Assembly: GCA_013398615.1 (NCBI GenBank) | Contig: VZSR01003806.1 | Location: 18,841,880 to 18,905,879 of the forward strand | Direction of reading: 5' to 3' | DNA length: 64,000 nt | Source of the DNA: Brachypodius melanocephalos | Lineage: Eukaryota > Chordata > Aves > Passeriformes > Pycnonotidae | Part shown: one piece after another, positions 47,686 through 57,795 of the stretch | Position numbering within the stretch: the stretch's first letter is position 1 | Layout of the letters: each line of letters starts with the position of its first letter | Translations under genes and position numbers: made by a program | Notes under the pieces: model-generated | The model's input: the letters and a program-made list of their open reading frames with translations, nothing else | The model's database searches: none | Told to the model about the DNA's origin: nothing

Positions 47686-48379
47686 GTTTCTCTGTAGTCC
47701 CCAGTATAAGTACCAGCTATCTAAACTTTCATTATAGACACAGAGATCTTGTTAACATTTAAATAAAAGATGATTTGAAAAAGTGGTTCAGCTCACTCTT
47801 AAGAGAACTCTTCAATCTGGACAACTGAATCTCTACTTCTGGACCCAAAAATATTGCACTGGTGGGATTTTCACTGGATACTGTGAAAGCTTGTGAGGGG
47901 CAATGAGGTGCACAACGCTCTTGTCTGAACATTGGCATCTACTGGCATTTTGCATGAGGATAATGGCCATGAAACAGGGCCTAAGGACCAGCTGGCAGCT
48001 GGAACACAGGTAAGAATATCCCAATAGCACTGAATATTTATTAAGCATCTGAATCACAGGTCTGTATTTAGGGGCAGCCAAGCTGTGGATGAGTTCCATT
48101 CCTTCCGTCCTCACTATAACCCTCAAAGAAGAGCCCCAGTGAATGTTACCCACAAAGAAAAGGCAGAAAGAAAAGGGACAAAACTGTCTGAAGAAAAGAC
48201 TAATGAAGACATAATAACTGTATTCAAACACCTAGAAATCAGACATAAAGAAGAAAAACAAAAGTATTCACTATATTCAATGAGTATGGCAGAAATAATT
48301 CTGAACAAAAACTTCAGTAGGGGCACCTCTCTAATGAAATGGATCACTGCAAAAACAGAGCACCTGGGAAGGCTCTAGA
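47686..48379. other. Unassigned DNA
   Basis: A 132-codon minus-strand frame (47833-48231) and a 97-codon + frame (48085-48378) overlap on opposite strands. Neither shows a known domain. No repeat identified before the CR1 end at 48380. Confidence 0.45.
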
Positions 48380-48478
48380 GTGTCCATGTCTGGAAGCTTT
48401 GGTGAACAGGTAGAGGACATGGACTGGGTTTCCTCCTGAGATCTCTTCCAGCCCCACTTCTAATGATTCTATGACTGT
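48380..48478 (+). mobile_element. Probable CR1 LINE 3' terminus
   Basis: 'gagatctcttccagccccac', then 'ttctaatgattctatgac' fits a CR1 end in + orientation. The upstream 60 bp is only weakly similar. Confidence 0.65.
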
Positions 48479-48689
48479 ATTTTTCTGTGCTGGAGAATTG
48501 GAAAATGATCTCTGTGGGTGGAAATGGACTTACCCCCATCACACAGGCCTCCTGACACCGCCAACAGAATTTTAAATGAGGAGCTAGATAGTCTGTAGCT
48601 CTTTAATAGGGCTTTGCTGCCAAGGGGCCCAACATATTTGCCATAATGAGGCAAGGATAGGAGGAGAGAAGAGGGAAATTCCTCCATTC

Positions 48690-49310
48690 TTTATATTTCC
48701 ATAGTATTTTGTAATTAATTTGATGCTTTTACAGAAAATTAATTGGTTTTTGATAATGAAATAGAGAGAACTAACCAGACACTAGCAAATTAAAAAAAAT
48801 TAAAAAATCACAGCCTAATGGGCCCCCACATCAGACTGATAATGCTGTCTCCCTCAGGTGCTTAAGGGAAAAATAGCCCAAGAGGAGACATGGTGAAACT
48901 CCTTGTCAATTAAAGGGTTAATTTGCCTCCCTTCCCCACTCCCCTGCTCCCTCACAACTAAAGCTAAGCAGATTAATTAAAACTTAAAAGGATTCTGATT
49001 TAGTTACAAGTAAGAAAGTGAAGTGCTGCAGCCTCATGCCTATAATTCACCATTGCAGAGTAACACTTGGACAGGCCGAGCTGTAATTACCTCGTGATGG
49101 ACTGTGTTCCTTGCAATTCCTCACAAAACCTCCCTTTTAGGTTTTTCCCTGCCTTACCTCCTCTTGTCTCTCAATCCTCCCTGGCTGAAGGCATTTACGA
49201 GTGGTACATATTAATTGTTGGGGAGATGACAGCTGTGGGTCAAGCAGGGGCTGATGGATTGGCTCTGTAAATCCAACAGGTATCTTCCCCACTTCATCTG
49301 TCATCTCCTG
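48690..49310. promoter_or_regulatory. Strongest block of candidate conserved enhancer DNA
   Basis: Repeated homeodomain-type sites: TAATTAATT (48712-48720), AAATTAATTGG (about 48736-48746), a run 'gattaattaaaac' near 48971, TAATTA (49084-49089) and ATTAATTG (49210-49217). Between them are complex, non-repetitive words such as 'ctaatgggcccccacatcag', 'gtcaattaaagggttaattt', 'ctcaggtgcttaaggg' and 'acctcgtgatgg'. No CR1, microsatellite or long frame occurs in over 600 bp. The texture is that of vertebrate developmental enhancers. Conservation is not shown here. Confidence 0.42.
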
Positions 49311-49602
49311 GTGAAACAGAAAGCCATTCTGGAATATTTCTGCTTAATATTTCATTTTTTTTCCTCAGTATATTACTAGAAGAAAAGCAGTAAGAGGATG
49401 AAAGAAAAGAGAATGACAGTCATGCCTATCTTCCCATTCCTCACAAAGTACTGTGAAGTACAGCAAGTTATTAATTTCCCAAACATAGCAGTTAAATTCA
49501 CGCATTATTTACTATAGGAAATAACCAATAATTTTCTGTTGTCAGATCTGTAAGCCACCAAGCCCACAGATTCTAAATACAATTCATCCTTTGTGGAATT
49601 CC

Positions 49603-49735
49603 ACACAGGCCAGGCTGGATGGGGCGTGGAGCAACCCGGTCTAGTGGAAGGTGTCCTTGCCCGCGGCAAACGATTGGAATCTTCAAAGTCTCTTCCAACC
49701 CAAACCATCCTGAGATTGCAGGATTCTATGAGATC
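49603..49735 (+). mobile_element. CR1 LINE 3' end fragment
   Basis: 'aggccaggctggatggggcg', 'gcaacccggtctagtggaag', 'gtgtccttgcccgcggcaaa', 'tctcttccaacccaaaccat' and 'ggattctatgag'. It keeps several CpG sites, which suggests a relatively young copy. Confidence 0.95.
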
Positions 49736-49859
49736 TGGTAAATATATTATGCAAATATTTGGATGTCTTTAAAAACATGAGAATTAAATACTTGCATGTT
49801 ATGAATTAGTTATTTGCATAGAAGTGATTTTCCACCTATGAAGATGTTGCACATCTACA

Positions 49860-50100
49860 GATCCTGGGAATCCTTCCAAGGATGGTGACTCCACCATTCC
49901 CCTGGACAGCCTTTTCTAAAGCCTGGCTGCCCCTTCAGTGAGGGAGTTTTGCTAAATAGCCAATCTAAACCTCTCCTGGTACAACTTGAGGCATTTTCCT
50001 GTTGTCTTGTTACCTGAGAGAAGAGATTGACCCCGCATAGGGTTCCAGTCTCCTTTCAGGGAGTAGTGGGTGAAGACCTCTGTAAAATGAGCTGGGTAGA
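49860..50100 (-). mobile_element. CR1 LINE internal 3' portion
   Basis: 'ccttccaaggatggtgactc', 'ccctggacagccttttctaa', 'gccaatctaaacctctcctg', 'caacttgaggcattttcctg' and 'cctttcagggagtagtgg' are CR1 sequences upstream of the terminus in reverse complement. The terminal part is missing, which is unusual, since most truncations remove the 5' side. Confidence 0.9.
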
Positions 50101-50225
50101 TCTGTCCAGTGGGATGCAATATGCTTCTGTTTTGAGAAGGTAGAAGTTTGATAGGGAGAAGATCTGTTGTAGATGCTGTTGAAGATCTCCATTTAAGAGA
50201 CCTTGAGTTAGCTTTATTTCATGCA

Positions 50226-50370
50226 GAATCACAGAACATCCTGGGCTGGAACGGACCCACAGGCATCATGGAGCCAAACTCCCAACCTTGCACAGGGCAC
50301 ATCAAGAATCTCACTGTCAGCCTGAGAGCACTGTCCAAATGCTTCTTGAATTCTGTCAGGTGTGTTTTAC
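50226..50370 (-). mobile_element. CR1 LINE 3' end fragment
   Basis: 'cagaatcacagaacatcctg', 'ggctggaacggacccacagg', 'ccttgcacagggcacatcaa', 'agcctgagagcactgtccaa' and 'atgcttcttgaattctgtca'. Same subfamily as 39399. Only about 125 bp separates it from the preceding CR1 piece. Confidence 0.94.
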
Positions 50371-50438
50371 TTGAGTGGTGAAAACATTCACAGAGGATGT
50401 ACCAGCACTGTATTAAAACCACAAAAAGAAGGAAAGTC

Positions 50439-50440
<2 letters not shown>

Positions 50441-50476
<36 letters not shown>

Positions 50477-50486
50477 ATAAATAAAT
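50441..50486. repeat. (CTAA)9 microsatellite
   Basis: Nine perfect CTAA units (50441-50476) run into ATAA-type units to 50486. Confidence 0.98.
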
Positions 50487-51400
50487 ATCAGGCCATCTGG
50501 GCTTCTGATGCCTTTTTGACTATCAAGGAGAATTAGGCATCTGTGTGTAAATCTCTCTAAGCACTCGGTTCAGATTACAGCGCCATTTGATACGCAGACT
50601 CACGAGCGATGGTCCAGAGGTGGTAACATCCCCCAGAAGTGCTGAGTTAGATCTGCCTGGCCCCTGCAGATGTTCAGGATACCTTTGGCTTCTCAAATTA
50701 CGCTTGGTGTATCCATGAGACACCTGAACTGAGCCTCCAGCGCTTGTCAGTGACCAAAAGACCTTTGTAAATCAACTCAGGCTGCATAATTCAAGTATGA
50801 AGGGATGGGCTGGAGCAGCAAATTCCCTCACTGACAGTTTAAGGTGGATTCAGAGGTTTTGACTTATGTCATGACTTTGATTTTCAATGATAAATGAAAA
50901 AGAAAAAGCTTTTCAACAAAAGTCTTTTTTTTAAGGATGCATCAGGAGACAACAGAACTAGAAAATACAGATTTTTCAAATCTCATGTCTGAGATTATGT
51001 GGAGATTGTCTATATGAGAACAGAGAGGTATAAACTCTCAGTATATTTTATTCTGCAGGTCTATAGATTTGCTTAATCAACCTTAATGCTTATTTACCAT
51101 ACATCAGTACTCATGGGTCCTTCTGGCGGTGGGTCCTTCTCAATTCCTTTTTTATCGACTACCAATCCAAAATTCACTGTTTATGAGACCAATCATTTAT
51201 TTTCCCTTTTTGATAGATTTGTAAAGTAGTTTTGTAGTTGAGTTTAATCTTTTTATCTTCAAACTTTTCTTCCTATAGAAATCTTACGTTTTCTAGATTT
51301 CTAGATCTTATGATTTCTAGATTTTTTTATAGTCATAGAGTTTACGCCACTGGAATATCAGAGGTTATATTTAGATCCCTAAACAATAGTAAAAAGGAAA
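50487..51400. other. Single-copy DNA, nothing recognised
   Basis: A local duplication of 'tttctagat' occurs at about 51289-51321. No mobile element or gene identified. Confidence 0.5.
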
Positions 51401-51424
51401 ACAAACAAACAAACAAACAAAAAA
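51401..51424. repeat. (CAAA)n microsatellite
   Basis: Five to six CAAA units with a short A run at the end. Confidence 0.9.
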
Positions 51425-51852
51425 CTGGTACATATGTTCAGCTTTTATAGTTTAATTTCTGCCAGTTGCAAGGGAACCATTCCCACATTTCAAGTGGACT
51501 CTGCAAAGTATTTGTGAAAATGCATCTGGTTTGGTACTCTTATAAAAATTGAGAGCACTTTTTGTGGCAGTTTACAGGGCTGTGAACTTTGTCAGGGAAT
51601 GGCCCTGGTGTCAAGACAGTGGCTTTTGCCAATATCGTAAATGTTACTTAGATTTGATTGATTTATATGTTATTGATTTGTTTCCTGCCAGAGTTTAAGT
51701 AGTCATCAACAGCATCGAGGTGCAACTGCTTATAACTGGGCAGCTTTTGTTCAGTTCACACCAAAACAAAAGTAATTTTAATTATATTTTTAAACCATTG
51801 ATTTGTTTTAGGTCCTTGACAACTCAGGAATAGCCTTTTTTTGTTGGGTTGT

Positions 51853-51900
51853 TTTTAGTTTTAGTTTTAGGTTTTGGTTTTGGTTTTGGTTTTGGTTTTG
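51853..51900. repeat. TTTTAG/TTTTGG hexamer repeat at gap edge
   Basis: Two TTTTAG units change into about five TTTTGG units that run straight into the N gap. The array length is unknown because it is cut by the gap. Confidence 0.93.
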
Positions 51901-52000
51901 NNNNNNNNNNNNNNNNNNNNNNNNNNNNNNNNNNNNNNNNNNNNNNNNNNNNNNNNNNNNNNNNNNNNNNNNNNNNNNNNNNNNNNNNNNNNNNNNNNNN
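51901..52000. other. Assembly gap (100 N)
   Basis: Exactly 100 N, a standard placeholder, starting inside the TTTTGG repeat. Confidence 0.99.
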
Positions 52001-52399
52001 TGATATGACACAGATCAAAGACTTCCCAACAGAACCAGCACTGGTGGCTGCAGTTTCAAGTTCTGACAGGAAAGATCTTCCCAAATTATCAGAAGCATGT
52101 GATGTGTTCCTCGTCATGTGGCCCCGTCTAGTGCTGCAGAAAGGATGAATCCACAGGGGTCTGTGCTACAACTGCAGCACCACACGAATCTATAGGATAT
52201 GTTTGTAATTAAAAACTATTTTCTCTGACTCTAGGGCTAATATTTTTAGACTAATTCTCAACTGGTTTGTGAAAGAAGATGTATTCAGTAAGACCACAGA
52301 CCGCAGAGACAGCTTTTTGGTCTCCAGCAATGGCCAGTTCCAACTGCTTTTTAGGAAGGAGCATAAAAAGGAAAAATATGCATTGATGTTCCCACATTT

Positions 52400-52880
52400 G
52401 AGCTTTCCAGCCTTCTGCAATCTGTGGCTATGCAATTTCCTGACCTGGGGGTTATTCCTTTGTCTCTTGTAGTCTATGAAGGATTTTCCTTCCATGTTTG
52501 TATCTAATTGCTTTTTGAACCCGTGGAAACTTATGACATTCACAACATCCCAACATCCCGTGGCAATGAGTTTCATAGTTTAATTTTGTGCTGTGTGAAA
52601 AAGTACTTTCCTTTAATCATTTTGAGCCCACCTTCAGATAACTTTATTTGATACCTACTAGATTTTGTATTACAAGGAGTAGCAAGTAATTGTTCTTTCT
52701 TTGCTGTCTCCATGATTGTCATGATTTCATAGACTTCTGTCCCATCCTGAAACAATTAGTCTCTCCAGGCTGTATAGATTTATTTCAGTTTATCTCCCTT
52801 TACATGGAATCTGTTTCATACCTTTAAGCATCTTTGTTGTCCTTTCCTTTCTTTTACCAATTTTTCTATATTTATATGGG
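52400..52880 (-). mobile_element. Ancient CR1/L3-like LINE relic
   Basis: On the minus strand it has 'gattaaaggaaagtactttt', 'tcacacagcacaaaattaaa', 'actatgaaactcattgccac', 'gggttcaaaaagcaattaga' and 'aacatggaaggaaaatcctt'. These match the 3' part of the old CR1/L3 lineage known from crocodilians and turtles rather than the bird-specific CR1 tails elsewhere in the window. A 9-bp duplication ('catcccaacatccc') is present. It probably predates the bird radiation. Confidence 0.8.
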
Positions 52881-53199
52881 TTGTACCGTGTACAGTTGTT
52901 TACACCTGTTAGAAGTGATAACATCATTTTTTTCATGCTAATGCAGGAGAATTTTACACTCATTTTTGACTACAAATATGTGAGACTGTGGCTAGTTTAG
53001 TTCTCCACAAACAGTAAATATTAAGCAGTTTCTACTTACAGAAAAAATCTATTCTGACTTGTGATGAATTCTGGGTTCCGTGTTTTTATAAAAATGAGAA
53101 ATATTTATTTAATATTTGTTTTGATTATTCCATCTGATGTTCCTCAATCTGGTGGCGAGAAAACAATATGTTCTGCTAATGACTATGTTTTTAAAGTCT

Positions 53200-53380
53200 G
53201 ATGAATTTTCTTCTGTGAGAGAAGGACACAGCTCTTTCAAACACAGCAGCTGAATAGATCTATATGCCCTAAGGCAGAATGTTGTCAGGATAATGACACA
53301 GCTAATGTAATTAATTAACCCTTTTGAAGTCTTAATGTTTCAAAATTCCAGGTAATGGTATTTAGGTAGCCATTTTATTT
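53200..53380. promoter_or_regulatory. Candidate regulatory block with TAATTAATTAA
   Basis: Contains TAATTAATTAA (about 53308-53318) preceded by 'gataatgacacagctaatg' and 'aacacagcagctgaatag' with CAGCTG. No repeat family fits. Evidence is motif content only. Confidence 0.28.
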
Positions 53381-53497
53381 TGTTTTATCTTATTTTATTT
53401 AGACTTATGTAAGATAGTCATTTGACACCTAAGCAAAAAAGCCCTCCCCCAAAAGGAAGAAGAAAGAAAGAAAAATAAAATATGGTCACTCTGAATG

Positions 53498-53929
53498 AAA
53501 AAAAAAAAAAAATTACCAAACCAGGATACATTAAGGAAGCAGAAAATAGTTGAGCTATATAATTTTTAAAATTGCATTTGCCACATTGTATGCTAACCAT
53601 AGAAATATCTCCAACACCAGTGTTTTATGCTGTAAAAAAAAAAAAAAAATAAAATTGTTTCATTGGATATGAAGCTTGAAACACAGGTTCAAAACCTCAA
53701 AGTGCTATGGATTGCAAATCACAATGTGACCTTGGCTGCAACATTTAATTGTGATGTGCTTCACTCCATGATCTTTAAAAAAAAGGGGACAATATCATTT
53801 CCTTATCCCTGATTTTTATCTGGCTCATTTATTCACATTGCAAATAGGGCAGGGTCTGGTCCCCCTTTTTTTTTTTTTTAATTGTAGGGACAGCCCTTCG
53901 TGCAGGGAAGTTCTGAACTTGATACAAAC
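53498..53929. other. Unassigned DNA with A/T homopolymers
   Basis: A runs near 53498-53512 and 53634-53650 and a T run near 53866-53880. These could be old retroposon tails, but no body was recognised. Confidence 0.5.
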
Positions 53930-54190
53930 CTTTTGTTACTGAGCCCTGCAGATGAGATGGCACCCAGTGTTGATAAATATGCCTGGGCAACTAAGTAATT
54001 TGAAGTTGCATTTTAATTCTGTTCAAGTAAGATGAGCGAAATCCTGGCTTGATTTATATCAGTGAAAATCTGGAATAATTCTGTTGAGCTCTCGGGGGTC
54101 TTTCTCATTTACATCGAGGTGACAAAAACTTGCATTAATTGCTTTTATTTTTATCTTGGAACAGAAATTAAAGCATGTCTGTTACTTTTA
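53930..54190. promoter_or_regulatory. Candidate conserved non-coding element
   Basis: Words such as 'ttgataaatatgcctggg', 'caactaagtaatttgaagtt', 'gatgagcgaaatcctggc', 'gctctcgggggtctttctc' and 'tacatcgaggtgac' keep CpGs and balanced composition in an AT-rich area. No repeat or exon explains it. Tentative. Confidence 0.3.
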
Positions 54191-54831
54191 GATTATATTT
54201 GGTGTATTTTTTAACCCATGGAAAAGCAGTTTTAGGCTGCCACTGAAGACGTCCTTCTGCATCAAACAATCCAGTGAATTTAGAGTCACTGTATAAATGA
54301 AAACTCTTTTTGAGAACTGCTTCTCTTTTTCTGTGCATTTTTCTGTTCTTTTAACAAGTAATTCAGTTTGGACACCACATATGTTTAAACTTGTGATTAT
54401 CCAGGCCCTGAACATTACAAAATCTCTCTGAAGTCTCCTGCTATGCTCAAAGCTTTCCCATTTCTGTAATAATGCCTTTGTAAGTGCAGCAGCAGAACTG
54501 GCAGCACAGCTGGGAAAGATACATGCTTTAGCTCCCCTTTAATTTTACAGTTTTGAAATGATGTCTGCTTCATCAGAACAGCTTAATTAAAATACCAAAA
54601 ATCTCAAATTTATTATGATAATGTTAAGGTGTAGGATTAGAACATTTTTTTTTCTGTATAAAATTAAGAGAAAGTCAGACAAGACACTGAATAATAAAGA
54701 TCAGTCAAGTTATTGGTTTTCAGTTACTCAGAATTGATATTTTGATTTAAATTTATTTTATTTAAAAAAAAAGTTTTTAAAATTTTTTTTTTTTAAAAAT
54801 CAGGATGTTGGGATAAACAGTTATAGAGTTG
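54191..54831. other. Single-copy AT-rich DNA
   Basis: Ends in an A/T block at about 54738-54800 that could fold back on itself. A short region at 54440-54620 with 'gcagcagcagaactggcagc' may belong to the preceding candidate element. Confidence 0.45.
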
Positions 54832-54995
54832 TAGAATCACAGAATCCTAGAAAGATTTGGGTTGGAAAGGACCTTACAGCTCATCCAGTTCCAGCCCCTC
54901 TCATGGGCAGGGACACCTTCCACTATCCCAGGTTGCTCCAAGCCCCATCCAACCTGGCCTTGGACACTTCCAGGGTCTGGGCAGCCACGGCTTCT
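54832..54995 (-). mobile_element. CR1 LINE 3' end fragment
   Basis: 'gtagaatcacagaatcctag', 'ttgggttggaaaggacctta', 'catgggcagggacaccttcc', 'ccaagccccatccaacctgg' and 'cttggacacttccagggtct'. The 149-codon minus-strand frame at 54837-55286, one of the longest without N in the window, includes this relic and has no independent support. Confidence 0.95.
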
Positions 54996-55630
54996 TGCAG
55001 TATTTTCCAGAGTTATTTGTAGTTCCAAGGGTCCAGGTGGGCTCTGGAACCTTTCAAGACGGAGATGGTGCCAACACGGGCTCAGACACAACAACAGCAT
55101 TGATGTTCCCTGGAGCCAGCGCTGCAATGCTCTCAGGGAATGACAAAATGGAATGGAATTCTTGTGGCACTGGCCAGGAGTACCCTCCTTGCCTCTCAGC
55201 AGCCCCACCTTGACTCCAGACTCTTCTTGATGCTGGACAATGAATTGGACTCCAGCCTGTTTTACCTGTCCATCCCTTTCATGCAAGTTCTAAGTGTTTG
55301 TGCCAATGGAAGCAAGGCAGTTGTTGTAAGGGAACCATTCTGCAATTTGCACATCCAGCTCTTTCCTTTCCCAGTTTTCATCCCTGGTGGTATTTGGGCC
55401 TGTTGCTCTCTCCTCTTCAGGAACATTTGATCTACTGTGGAGGTTGTATGTGTGGTGGTACAACAATACTGCATACAGTTTTTTTAAATTGTGCATATTT
55501 GTTCTCCATCATGGTAAAATCTATATCCTAACAAAAAACATCAATCCCTGCCTTTGTCAGCCCTTGCAAAGAGTAACCCAGAGCAGTGGGAAGTGCAGTG
55601 TTGTAAAAGGTTGCCCATGGTTCCAGGAAT

Positions 55631-55660
55631 CATATCATATCATATCATATCATATCATAT
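55631..55660. repeat. (CATAT)6 microsatellite
   Basis: Six perfect CATAT units. Confidence 0.97.
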
Positions 55661-55989
55661 CAGCTGTTTTTTAAGCTATATTAAGGGAAAGGCTGACATA
55701 ACAGCCAGGTACACCAGTTTTACACCAGCTGAGAGATTCTCTGTGCCAAGGCAGCACAAAGATCCACTGCTTTGGCTTATGCTTGGAGCATCTTGGAAAG
55801 AATCCTATTTACATGCTTTTTTTTTTTCTTCCCTGGAAATGAGCATTCCTGTGAGTGTGTGTTCAGTAGTATGCACATGCTCTAGTAGTCCAGAATGCTG
55901 GTACTAATATATTTTTCGATCCTGGTGGCAATATCAGAGCATTAACAGAGGCTTTTTAATTATGGGCTTTTAAACAGCTATACTTAGAG

Positions 55990-56036
55990 AAAAAAAAAAA
56001 AAAAAAAAAGAAAAAAAAGAAGGAAAAAAAAAAAAG
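55990..56036. repeat. A-rich tract
   Basis: Nearly pure A over 47 bp with a few G. It might be the tail of an old retroposed sequence, but nothing recognisable lies upstream. Confidence 0.9.
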
Positions 56037-56537
56037 AGATATGCAATATAATCTTGCCCAAATGTTATTTCAATGCCAATAAAAACCAGTGAATAGACTG
56101 AAGACTTTAGTAAATAAAACCCTGTAATTTCACTTCAGGGATTGCAACTGTTGGCCAGGCTCAGGGTTTTCACTGAAAATGAGATTGGTGGTTTATTTTA
56201 GCCTGAGTAGATAATTCACATTGAAAAATAGTTTCATAATTATTCTCATTAGTCACCTAGGACAGACCAAAATATAACAGATTTAAGCTTTGTCAGGGAA
56301 ATTTAGGTTAAATTTTAGTAGTTGAAAGAAAAGAAATGTCAAAGGAAAGGAAAGAATGCATCAATTCAAGGAAAAATCGAAGTAGCAATAAGAAGACATA
56401 CTGTGAAATGCTAAAGGATGAGAAATGACAACCTTACCAGGGAGGTGTCTTGATTAGATAAAGTGTTCCTTAGGTCCACTGAAGGTAATAGAGCATTTTA
56501 AAAATATTTACATATTTTTAATTTACGCATTATTTGG

Positions 56538-56992
56538 ACACATGAACGTCCAAAGAAGGGCAATGAAAGTGGTGAAATGATTGGAGCACAAATCTGAGGA
56601 GGAGCAGCTGAGGGAGCTGGGAAAGGGGCTCAGCCTGGGGAAAAGGAGGCTTGGGGTGACCTTCTGGCTCTGCACAACTCCCTGACAGGAGGGGACAGGT
56701 GGGGTTCAGGCTCTGCTCCCAGGGAACAAGAAAAAGGAAGAGAGTAAACGGCCTCAAGTTGCACAAGGAGGGACATAGATTGAATATTTTTTTTTTTTTC
56801 ATTCAAAGGTCTGTCAGGAATTGGAACAAGCTGCCCAAGGAAATGGTGGAATTGCCATCCTTGGAAGTGTTCAAAAGTGTGGATGTGGCACTTGAGGACA
56901 TGGTTTAGTGGTGGCTTTTTGCAGTGCTTGGTTAATGCTTGGACTAAGATCTTAGAGGTCTTTTCCAACATAACAGTTACATGATTCTGTTC
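56538..56992 (+). mobile_element. CR1 LINE 3' portion (about 455 bp) with T-run
   Basis: 'cgtccaaagaagggcaatga', 'ggaggagcagctgagggagc', 'aaacggcctcaagttgcaca', 'ctgtcaggaattggaacaag', 'tgatctt'-equivalent 'agatcttagaggtcttttcc' and a 'catgattctgttc' end. It covers the end of ORF2 and the 3' UTR. A run of about 13 T sits at 56787-56799, where the family has 'aggaaaaatttcttc'. Confidence 0.95.
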
Positions 56993-57604
56993 ATTTTCTT
57001 ATTATTTATATACAGCCCAAGAAACAAATTCTGTTTTGGTATTTAGTCATCAAATTGGAGCTCAGAGGGAGAAATACATTCTAGATTGGGTGTTTATCAG
57101 CATCCCTTTTCCAGGAGCTCTTGACATATCTTTATTATATTAGAGTTTATCATTCAGTCTTATGGGTTATATTATGGATTTTGGGGTTTCTTTTCTCTGT
57201 GAAGAGTGGAAGCCTCATTTAAAACTGGACATGTTAATATTGGACAATAAATTTGCCTCCTGAAACAGGAGCATTTTGATTCAACCATCCTGCTCCACAC
57301 AGAGACCTCCATGTAACACTGGAAGATGTTTTCTCCCTGGAGTCAGTCATGGCAATTTTGAACATTGTGTCTTTGAGTCTCTATTTAGAATTGAGATGCC
57401 TTTTCTCCCAAAGATTTCAGAGCTTTGGGATAATGCATAACAAGATAATTATGTTAGCAGAAGTTAAGAAGCAGTAGTGGAAGCTGTAAAACACTGTAGA
57501 GTATTCGGTGTATTCCAGGCACCAAGAACCTGTGGATTTGAGAAACATCACCTAACCTCCACCCATCATAAAATAAAGAAGACAGAAAATGGTTTTGAAA
57601 ATAG
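56993..57604. other. Single-copy DNA, nothing recognised
   Basis: Spacer between two + strand CR1 tails. No feature identified. Confidence 0.5.
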
Positions 57605-57745
57605 GTCCATCTCTGGGAACACTCAAGGTAAGGTTGGATAAAGCTCTGAGAAACCAGGTCTAGTTAAAGATGTCTCTGCTCATTGAAGTGGGGGGATGGA
57701 CTGAATTACTTTACAGGTCTCTTCCAACTCAAACTATACCGAGAC
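57605..57745 (+). mobile_element. CR1 LINE 3' end fragment
   Basis: 'gggaacactcaaggtaaggt', 'tggataaagctctgagaaac', 'caggtctagttaaagatgtc' and 'ggtctcttccaactcaaact' follow CR1 3' UTR order. The terminal octamers are replaced by an ATT microsatellite. Confidence 0.9.
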
Positions 57746-57747
57746 AA

Positions 57748-57795
57748 AATATTATTGTTGTTATTATTATTATTGTTATTATTAATAATAATTAT
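57748..57795. repeat. (ATT)n microsatellite at CR1 end
   Basis: ATT and GTT units, then AAT units, begin within a few bases of the CR1 3' end. Confidence 0.93.

Larger units (their letters stand above)
54996..56537. other. Unassigned DNA, GC-richer in first 250 bp
   Basis: 54996-55250 is GC-richer than average and shows no CR1 match, so it was not part of the adjacent insertion. Microsatellites at 55631 and 55990 are listed separately. No gene recognised. Confidence 0.45.

Noticed and set aside
54837..55286. 149-codon minus-strand frame
   Set aside because: Its C-terminal third is CR1 sequence and the remainder is unrecognised.
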